Shown here one piece after another: positions 58,419-64,000 of a stretch of 64,000 nucleotides of DNA. The translations under genes were made by a program, and so were the position numbers. Origin of the DNA: Bacillus sp. FJAT-25509 (GTDB lineage Bacteria; Bacillota; Bacilli; Bacillales; Bacillaceae_G). Each line of letters starts with the position of its first letter. Positions within the stretch are counted from its first letter, which is position 1. The stretch is from positions 1-64,000 of the forward strand of contig NZ_LJIZ01000021.1 in assembly GCF_001420605.1 (NCBI RefSeq), written 5' to 3'. The notes beneath the pieces are model-generated. The model was not told the DNA's origin and made no database searches. It saw only the letters and a program-made list of their open reading frames with translations.

Positions 58419-58447
58419 TTGCAATTCAAATTTAAAAAAAGTATACT
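58419..58447 (+). promoter_or_regulatory. Sigma-A promoter of speD
   Basis: TTGCAA, 17-bp spacer, TATACT. Transcription would start near 58454, giving a leader of about 130 nt. Confidence 0.75.
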
Positions 58448-58453
58448 AACTTT

Positions 58454-58582
58454 CGTGAACTTCTAAAAGTATAACTAATTACTTAAAGGGTTAGGACCTC
58501 TTTGGACTAACTTTCCCCCGTGGTAGTTGATCATACTTTCGCAATAGAAGTCATGACAAATTATTTTAAGGGGGAAATGAAT
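58454..58582 (+). promoter_or_regulatory. Structured speD leader with Shine-Dalgarno sequestration
   Basis: Pairs visible by eye: ACTTCTA (58459-58465) with TAGAAGT (58545-58551); GTTAG with CTAAC (58490-58511); and TTTCCCCC (58512-58519) with GGGGGAAA (58570-58577), which is the Shine-Dalgarno of speD. The last pair could hide the ribosome binding site. Three ACTTTC motifs recur along the leader. This is a candidate cis-regulatory RNA; ligand and name unknown. Confidence 0.6.
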
Positions 58583-58969
58583 ATGGATACTATGGGTCGT
58601 CACGTCATTTCAGAATTATGGGGTTGCAATTCAGAAAAATTAAATGATATGAAATTTATTGAGGAAACTTTTGTTGATGCTGCGTTACGCTCTGGTGCAG
58701 AAGTTCGTGAAGTTGCTTTTCACAAGTTCGCTCCTCATGGCGTTAGTGGTGTCGTAATCATTTCAGAATCACACTTAACTATTCACAGTTTTCCTGAGCA
58801 TGGTTATGCAAGTATTGATGTTTACACTTGCGGTGATAGAATTGATCCGAATGTAGCTGCAAACTTTATCGCTGAAGCTTTAGAAGCTGATACTCGCGAA
58901 AACGTTGAGTTACCAAGAGGAATGGGTCCCATTCAAGTTGATAATGTAAAAGTTGTAAATGGTAACTAA
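58583..58969 (+). CDS. speD: S-adenosylmethionine decarboxylase proenzyme
   Basis: A 128-residue short (class 1B) enzyme from ATG 58583 ([14 protein letters not shown]), 8 nt after AAGGGGG. The proenzyme is cleaved before the serine in [14 protein letters not shown], producing the pyruvoyl group. It makes decarboxylated SAM for spermidine synthesis. In Bacillus gapB and speD are linked; here a terminator and an own promoter separate them. Confidence 0.96.
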   Translation: MDTMGRHVISELWGCNSEKLNDMKFIEETFVDAALRSGAEVREVAFHKFAPHGVSGVVIISESHLTIHSFPEHGYASIDVYTCGDRIDPNVAANFIAEALEADTRENVELPRGMGPIQVDNVKVVNGN

Positions 58970-58977
58970 AGAGAATT

Positions 58978-59007
58978 GAGAGAGGTGATTTTTCATCTCT
59001 CTTTTTT
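58978..59007 (+). terminator. speD terminator
   Basis: GAGAGAGGTGA with TCATCTCTC and TTTTTTG. The remaining bases to 59281 are AT-rich and hold the nrdR promoter only. Confidence 0.88.
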
Positions 59008-59210
59008 GTTTTTGCTTAATTACCATACCCGAAAAATATATTCTGTAGCGGATTCAGATTATCTAAACAATCTTGCTTTTAATAGCCTTCTAGAGAATGA
59101 ACTAGCTTTACATAGTGAAAAATATTTCCATTAACATAAAATAATGAAATTTTGTTGATCATGACGAAAAATAGGCTTTATGACTTTTATGAAATAAACT
59201 TTAGTTTATT

Positions 59211-59239
59211 TTGAATTTGTTATAGTATAGAGTTATAAT
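59211..59239 (+). promoter_or_regulatory. Sigma-A promoter of nrdR-dnaB-dnaI
   Basis: TTGAAT, 17-bp spacer, TATAAT, 43 nt before the nrdR start. Confidence 0.78.
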
Positions 59240-59281
59240 AATACGTTTAAACAATTAAGTGTTTGGAGTTGAACTATAACG

Positions 59282-59752
59282 ATGAGATGTCCAACGTGTA
59301 ACTTTAATGGGACAAGAGTACTTGATAGTAGACCAGTTGATGAAGGTCGTTCAATTAGAAGAAGACGTGAATGTGAAGAATGTCAGCATCGTTTTACAAC
59401 TTTTGAACGAGTTGAAGATAATCCTATTTTAGTTGTAAAAAAAGAGGGAGCTCGTGAAGAATTTAGTAAAGATAAGATGTTAAGGGGACTGATTAAAGCG
59501 TGTGAAAAACGCCCTGTCTCTTTATCTCAGCTAGAAGACATTATTCATAGTATTGAAAAAGAACTAAAAAATAGTGGCACATCAGAAGTTCCGAGTGAAG
59601 TTCTAGGTGAAATGGTCATGGAACATTTATCTAAAGTTGATGAAGTTGCATACGTACGATTTGCGTCAGTTTATCGTCAATTTAAAGATATTAATGTATT
59701 CATTGATGAATTAAAAGATTTAATTAACAAAGAGCGAGGTAAAGACGAATAA
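59282..59752 (+). CDS. nrdR: Transcriptional repressor NrdR
   Basis: A 156-residue protein with an N-terminal zinc ribbon ([17 protein letters not shown] ... [15 protein letters not shown]) and a C-terminal ATP-cone (residues about 49-140). It represses ribonucleotide reductase genes according to ATP/dATP. Upstream of dnaB as in Bacillus ytcG. The ribosome binding site TTTGGAG is 13 nt from the ATG, longer than usual. Confidence 0.95.
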   Translation: MRCPTCNFNGTRVLDSRPVDEGRSIRRRRECEECQHRFTTFERVEDNPILVVKKEGAREEFSKDKMLRGLIKACEKRPVSLSQLEDIIHSIEKELKNSGTSEVPSEVLGEMVMEHLSKVDEVAYVRFASVYRQFKDINVFIDELKDLINKERGKDE

Positions 59753-59788
59753 TACTTCGCTCTTTTGATACAAGAAAGGGATGTTTGA

Positions 59789-61219
59789 ATGTCTATTGAT
59801 AAGCAACATTGGATGGATGTTCTACCGGCGGATCCTTATACTGTAATGGCAGCTGGGTATTTACATAATTTTCATAGGCAAGTATTAACGATGTTGTATC
59901 AACCAATAATTGGTAGTCAAGCTTTAAGTTTATATATGACACTTTGGGGTGAATGTGAGCAAACGGACCTTAATCCTAATACGTTAACACATCATTCTTT
60001 AATGCTTGGAATGAAAAGTAATTTAAAATCAATTTATGAACAAAGATTAATCCTTGAAGGAATCGGCTTACTTAAAGTTTATGAAGGATTTGAAAATGGT
60101 ACAAAAAAGCTTCTATATGAGCTTCAATCTCCGCTAGATCCTCATTCTTTTTTCGAAGACCCTATCCTAAATATCTTTCTGTTTAAAACAATTGGAAAAA
60201 CACAATATCAACGAACTAAAACCTTTTTTAGTAGACAATCATTTGCGAAAGAAGGGTTTCGTGAGATTTCACGTTCATTTGATTCGGTATTCCAAGCTAT
60301 TACAGTTGAGCAATTAAATGAAATTCAGCAAAGTAACGATCTTTCTACGTCAAATGATAGTAGGATTTTACAAGACAATCAGCCAATTAAAATATCTGTC
60401 AAAATGGAAGAATTTGATTATGCTTTATTTTTAGATGGGCTTTCGGATTCGTTTGTTCCAAAAAGAGCATTTACTACAGAGGTAAAAGAAACAATTCTAA
60501 AACTTGCATTTTTATATGGCATAAATCCGATTCAAATGAAAACGATTGTTATGCGCTCGTTAAATGAAGATAATAAAATCAATATTGAGACTCTACGACT
60601 TGAAGCTAGAGATTGGTATCAATTCCAACATCATGAAGCTCTGCCTACGATTGTTGAAAAGGTTCAACCTATTCAGCATAGACAAATGGTTAATGAGCAG
60701 CCATCAACTCAAGAAGAAAAATTAATTCATTGCTTCGAAACAATTTCTCCGCGTCAGTACCTTAAGGAGATATCTGGTGGAGCTGAACCAAGTGAAGCTG
60801 ATTTGAAAATTATCGAAGAGATTATGATTGATCAAAAGCTTCTACCTGGAGTAGCAAATGTGTTAATTGACTATGTAATGATCCGTTTAGATAAAAAGCT
60901 TTCTAGAAATTACGTAATTAAGATAGCAAGTCATTGGGCGAGAAAAGGTGTAACAACAGTTAAACAGGCTATGGATCTTGCACGTAAAGAGTTTGAAGAA
61001 ACTAAACAGAGTGCAACTGCTGCTAAAACTCGCTCAAGTAATAGACGAAATAAAACAATTCGAACTGAGATTGTACCTGACTGGCTTCAATCAAATGAGT
61101 CGAATGATTCTCAGAGTGCACCGGCAACAATCAATAACCAAAATGATTCTTCGATAGATGAAGAACGAAAACGATTAGAAAAAGAACTAGAAATGTTTAA
61201 AAATAAAAAGAAACGTTAA
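59789..61219 (+). CDS. dnaB: Replication initiation and membrane attachment protein DnaB
   Basis: A 476-residue Firmicutes DnaB (not the helicase). N-terminal dimerisation domain (about 1-300; HNFHRQVLTMLYQPIIGSQA near 28) and DnaB_2 (DnaD-like) helical domain near 330-405 (ISGGAEPSEADLKIIEEI), then a basic tail. It loads the replicative helicase together with DnaI and DnaD. AGAAAGGGATG precedes the ATG. dnaI follows after 14 nt. Confidence 0.93.
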   Translation: MSIDKQHWMDVLPADPYTVMAAGYLHNFHRQVLTMLYQPIIGSQALSLYMTLWGECEQTDLNPNTLTHHSLMLGMKSNLKSIYEQRLILEGIGLLKVYEGFENGTKKLLYELQSPLDPHSFFEDPILNIFLFKTIGKTQYQRTKTFFSRQSFAKEGFREISRSFDSVFQAITVEQLNEIQQSNDLSTSNDSRILQDNQPIKISVKMEEFDYALFLDGLSDSFVPKRAFTTEVKETILKLAFLYGINPIQMKTIVMRSLNEDNKINIETLRLEARDWYQFQHHEALPTIVEKVQPIQHRQMVNEQPSTQEEKLIHCFETISPRQYLKEISGGAEPSEADLKIIEEIMIDQKLLPGVANVLIDYVMIRLDKKLSRNYVIKIASHWARKGVTTVKQAMDLARKEFEETKQSATAAKTRSSNRRNKTIRTEIVPDWLQSNESNDSQSAPATINNQNDSSIDEERKRLEKELEMFKNKKKR

Positions 61220-61233
61220 ATGGGAGGACGCTA

Positions 61234-62169
61234 ATGGAACCTATTCAAAACGCATTTAGTGCATTAATGAAAAATAAACAATTCCAGGACACCTTTGAAA
61301 AAATGCGACAAGAAGTCCGTAGTCACCCAAAAATCATTTCATTTTTAGCCGAGCATAAAAATGAAATTACGGATCAAATGATTGATAGTAGCCTAGTGAA
61401 GCTATATGAGTATATTGGACAAAGTGTAAATTGCGAAGATTGCCCATCTTTTAGTGAGTGTAAAAATATGGTGCATGGATATCATCCCCATTTGATTATT
61501 CAAGGAAAACGCATCGATGTTCAATATGATCGTTGTCCAAATGGTGTGAAAAATGATAAACGCAAAAAACATGAGTCATTGATAAAATGCATGTACTTAC
61601 CAAAGGATGTTCTTCAAGCTTCTATGTCAAACTTGTCATTAGAAGACCCTGGCCGTTTTGAAGCTATTTCTGCTGCTAGACAGTTTATTATGAACTATGA
61701 AAAAGGAAAAATGGCTCAAGGTTTATATTTACATGGTCCATTTGGGGTTGGAAAAACATTTATTCTTGGGGCTATAGCAAATGAACTAGCAGAGGAAGAA
61801 ATAACTTCAATGCTCGTTTATTTACCAGAATTTTTACGTGAACTAAAAAGCTCTATTAGTGATGGCACTTTAGAGGAAAAAATTGAAGCTGTAAAAAAAG
61901 TGGAAGTTCTTATGTTAGATGATATTGGTGCAGAGCAAATGTCTAGTTGGGCAAGAGATGAAATATTAGGTACAATTCTTCAATACCGTATGCTAGAAAA
62001 ATTGCCAACATTCTTTACATCGAATGCTGATTTAAATCAATTAGAGCATCACTTAACATATTCTCAACGTGGAGAAGAAGAAAGGGTTAAAGCAGCACGT
62101 ATAGTAGATCGTGTTAAATTTTTAGCCAAACCAGTTAAAATTTCAGGTTCAAATTTAAGACATTCATAA
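61234..62169 (+). CDS. dnaI: Primosomal helicase loader DnaI
   Basis: A 311-residue AAA+ protein. The N-terminal helicase-binding domain carries zinc-type cysteines (NCEDCPSFSECKN, YDRCPNG). The AAA+ domain has Walker A GPFGVGKTF near residue 168 and Walker B VEVLMLDDIGAEQ. It loads DnaC helicase at oriC and at restarted forks. GGGAGGACG precedes the ATG. Last gene of the nrdR-dnaB-dnaI operon. Confidence 0.95.
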   Translation: MEPIQNAFSALMKNKQFQDTFEKMRQEVRSHPKIISFLAEHKNEITDQMIDSSLVKLYEYIGQSVNCEDCPSFSECKNMVHGYHPHLIIQGKRIDVQYDRCPNGVKNDKRKKHESLIKCMYLPKDVLQASMSNLSLEDPGRFEAISAARQFIMNYEKGKMAQGLYLHGPFGVGKTFILGAIANELAEEEITSMLVYLPEFLRELKSSISDGTLEEKIEAVKKVEVLMLDDIGAEQMSSWARDEILGTILQYRMLEKLPTFFTSNADLNQLEHHLTYSQRGEEERVKAARIVDRVKFLAKPVKISGSNLRHS

Positions 62170-62175
62170 AAAAAT

Positions 62176-62226
62176 CAAAAAATGGCGTAAAATCACAAAT
62201 TACTAAGTGATTTTGCGTCATTTTTT
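62176..62226 (+). terminator. dnaI terminator
   Basis: AAATGGCGTAAAATCAC pairs with GTGATTTTGCGTCATTT (two G-U pairs), then TTT. Confidence 0.92.
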
Positions 62227-62280
62227 AATTATTTCTTTAATATATATAGGACTAGGTGGTGCTAGAAAGGGGGGAACAGG

Positions 62281-63114
62281 GTGATTGAAATTTTTTTCAA
62301 TGAACCCATTGACGCAGCTTATGTCTACGAACGATTACAAAAACGCTTAAGAAAGCAATCGAGACCATACATTTTAAGAAGACACAAAATCAATACAATT
62401 TTAATCACATTTCCTCAAAACACTGAAGATTTAATAAAAAGTATTTTAGTTCCGACACTAGTACAATTTATTTTACTTCAAAAAGAAGATAAATGGATTC
62501 AATCCATTTTACATACATCTTTTTTCTATGAGGAAGACGAGCAAAGTCAAATCATACCTATTGCACAATCATTATTAAGAGGTACTAGAAGAAGCATACC
62601 AAATCAGAAAAAAATTCGTAGAAGTAAGAATTTAGTATCATATGCACTTTCTGAGTATATAAAAGATGGAGTAAATTTTAGCTTCGATTCATTTATTACA
62701 TTTCGTTTGAAGGAATATTATAAGCAGTTAGCCTATGTTTGTGAAATTGCAATAGATGAGTACAAGTTAGAAAACGAATACCAGAATCTTATTGAGAGTC
62801 TAAGACAGCAGGTACTTAAAACGGATGCACTTATTCCTCATGTGCATATAGTGTTTGACGGGAAGTTTAGCGTTTATGATCATCTGTTTTTACCACTTAC
62901 TAAAGATGTATTAAAAGAATATGGTAAACAAGTGGAAAATAGGGAATATATAGATAACGAATTAATTTTGCCCTTAACGGCAATTGCACCTAAAAGAATT
63001 CATTTATACACTTCATCAGTCGATATTTCATTGATTATTACACTTCAAAATATCTTTCAAGAACGAGTCCTAATACATACATTACAAGAGTTTTCACAGG
63101 AAAAATTGAAATGA
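62281..63114 (+). CDS. ytxC: Sporulation protein YtxC
   Basis: A 277-residue soluble protein from GTG 62281 with AAAGGGGGGAAC upstream. It belongs to the YtxC-like family (DUF2521-type, found in spore formers); recognisable stretches include YVYERLQKRLRKQSR and ITFRLKEYYKQLAYVCEIAI. Role unknown. It follows dnaI as in other Bacilli. In B. subtilis thrS lies next; here the gene is followed directly by the infC leader. Confidence 0.85.
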   Translation: MIEIFFNEPIDAAYVYERLQKRLRKQSRPYILRRHKINTILITFPQNTEDLIKSILVPTLVQFILLQKEDKWIQSILHTSFFYEEDEQSQIIPIAQSLLRGTRRSIPNQKKIRRSKNLVSYALSEYIKDGVNFSFDSFITFRLKEYYKQLAYVCEIAIDEYKLENEYQNLIESLRQQVLKTDALIPHVHIVFDGKFSVYDHLFLPLTKDVLKEYGKQVENREYIDNELILPLTAIAPKRIHLYTSSVDISLIITLQNIFQERVLIHTLQEFSQEKLK

Positions 63115-63195
63115 AAATTTATAATTTAAAAAAGCATTGTCATAAATAAGTTTCTTTGATATAATAAATTTCGTTGCGAACAAAGCATACGAATA

Positions 63196-63224
63196 TTGAC
63201 AACATCATGTCGCTATGTTATAGT
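63196..63224 (+). promoter_or_regulatory. Sigma-A promoter of infC-rpmI-rplT
   Basis: A perfect -35 TTGACA, 17-bp spacer, -10 TATAGT. Confidence 0.9.
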
Positions 63225-63230
63225 AACGAA

Positions 63231-63367
63231 AGAAAAGAATACTTATTTGTTGAAGAAGAGGCACCCGCTTCTCACCTGGATGACGCAAAAAGCTGTTATC
63301 AGGTAACAGAATCATTAATTACTTTGATACTGTCAGTGTGGGTGTATTTATATACCCACACTTTTTT
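63231..63367 (+). promoter_or_regulatory. Ribosomal-protein L20-type leader with attenuator
   Basis: The leader contains AGAAG-aggcacccg-CTTCT, CTGTTA-tcagg-TAACAG whose loop can pair with the upstream CACCTG (possible pseudoknot), and a terminator AGTGTGGGT...ACCCACACT with T6 at 63335-63367. CACCC of the first hairpin is complementary to GGGTG of the terminator stem, a possible antiterminator. In Bacillus L20 represses infC-rpmI-rplT by transcription attenuation at such a leader; the assignment rests on location, promoter and these pairs. Confidence 0.8.
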
Positions 63368-63435
63368 GTTGGGTTATGATTGCTTCAACGATACAAATTA
63401 AGATCATTCTTACAATACCTTGGAGGTGTTTTACT

Positions 63436-63951
63436 ATTAGCAAAGACATGATGGTAAACGATGGAATTCGTGCTCGTGAAGTTCGATTAATTGGTCCTAA
63501 CGGAGATCAACTTGGAATCAAGACAAAACAAGAGGCTCTTGAGTTAGCTTCGAATGTTAATCTTGATCTAGTGATGGTAGCACCAACGGCAAAACCACCT
63601 GTATGTCGTATTATGGACTACGGAAAATTCCGATTCGAGCAACAAAAGAAAGACAAAGAGAGCCGTAAAAACCAAAAAATTATTAGCATGAAAGAAGTTC
63701 GTTTAAGTCCAACAATTGATGAACATGACTTTAACACAAAACTTCGTAATGCAATTAAGTTCTTAGAAAAAGGCGATAAAGTTAAAGCGTCTATTCGTTT
63801 CAAAGGACGCGCTATTACGCATAAGGAAATTGGACAACGAGTACTTGATCGTTTCTCAACTGCTTGTGCAGAAGTTGCAACTGTTGAGTCACATCCAAAA
63901 ATGGACGGTCGTAGTATGTTCTTAGTCTTAGCACCTAAAAACGAAAAGTAA
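63436..63951 (+). CDS. infC: Translation initiation factor IF-3 (AUU start)
   Basis: A 171-residue IF-3 that starts at ATT 63436 ([16 protein letters not shown]), with TGGAGGTG 8 nt upstream. Family consensus and the match to Bacillus IF-3 from this residue show the start, although ATG codons lie only a few codons later. The non-AUG start is the basis of IF-3 autocontrol in bacteria. Domains: N-terminal (1-75; [20 protein letters not shown]) and C-terminal (85-171; [17 protein letters not shown]). It prevents premature subunit joining. Confidence 0.96.
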   Translation: MSKDMMVNDGIRAREVRLIGPNGDQLGIKTKQEALELASNVNLDLVMVAPTAKPPVCRIMDYGKFRFEQQKKDKESRKNQKIISMKEVRLSPTIDEHDFNTKLRNAIKFLEKGDKVKASIRFKGRAITHKEIGQRVLDRFSTACAEVATVESHPKMDGRSMFLVLAPKNEK

Positions 63952-63974
63952 TTTATTTGAGGAGGAAACACGAT

Positions 63975-64000
63975 ATGCCTAAAATGAAAACTCACCGTGG
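63975..64000 (+). CDS. rpmI: 50S ribosomal protein L35 (start only)
   Basis: The window ends after MPKMKTHRG, the invariant start of L35. GGAGGAAACA lies upstream. The spacing of 23 nt from the infC stop shows the usual infC-rpmI-rplT operon. Confidence 0.93.

Noticed and set aside
63174-63401. 75-codon ORF upstream of infC
   Set aside because: It covers the promoter, leader and attenuator of infC; conserved structure explains the sequence.

Overview
The window is a low-G+C (about one third by eye) chromosomal segment of an endospore-forming Bacillaceae bacterium. Evidence: strong AGGAGG ribosome binding sites, many TTG/GTG starts, and sporulation genes (sspA-type SASP, ytfJ, ytrH/ytrI, ytaF, ytxC). 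The gene order rpsD ... ezrA-nifS-thiI-sspA ... ytxK-ackA ... dnaE-ytsJ-accDA-pfkA-pyk ... citZ-icd-mdh-phoPR-polA-mutM-ytaF-coaE-gapB-speD-nrdR-dnaB-dnaI-ytxC-infC is the conserved Bacillus core order. The species cannot be fixed from the sequence alone.

Layout. 1-1080: accessory edge with the right end of an IS3-family element and a minus-strand run of three tiny overlapping ORFs behind two inverted repeats. 1100-8100: rpsD with a long leader, a free-Met sulfoxide reductase, the division regulators RefZ and EzrA, then cysteine desulfurase and ThiI (tRNA 4-thiouridine), and a SASP gene. 8100-9550: a GC-rich palindromic element, an aldose-epimerase-like gene and a structured intergenic element. 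9550-19350: acyl-CoA ligase, amidohydrolase, ytfI-ytfJ, tpx, proC, an MprF-C-terminal-like acyltransferase, ytxK and ackA. 19350-31300: EcsC protein, small orphans, SDR, ald, pepQ, ytkL, ytoI, a helical orphan, ytpI, nrnA, ytrHI. 31470-47360: a central-metabolism block of dnaE, malic enzyme, acetyl-CoA carboxylase carboxyltransferase, glycolysis (pfkA, pyk) and TCA cycle (citZ, icd, mdh). 47370-63115: phosphate two-component system, DNA polymerase I and repair, CoA synthesis, gluconeogenic gapB, polyamine gene speD, and the nrdR-dnaB-dnaI replication-restart operon. 63115-64000: a ribosomal-protein-type leader, infC with an AUU start, and the first codons of rpmI.

Most of the window is ordinary core genome; I did not find a defence system, prophage, CRISPR array or biosynthetic cluster. 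The points of interest are mostly regulatory: a probable FapR operator before accDA, an exact match to the CcpN consensus at gapB, a speD leader that can sequester its own Shine-Dalgarno, two structured intergenic elements, a palindromic mobile-like element, a duplicated terminator bracketing a small gene, and the small-ORF operon next to the IS end.
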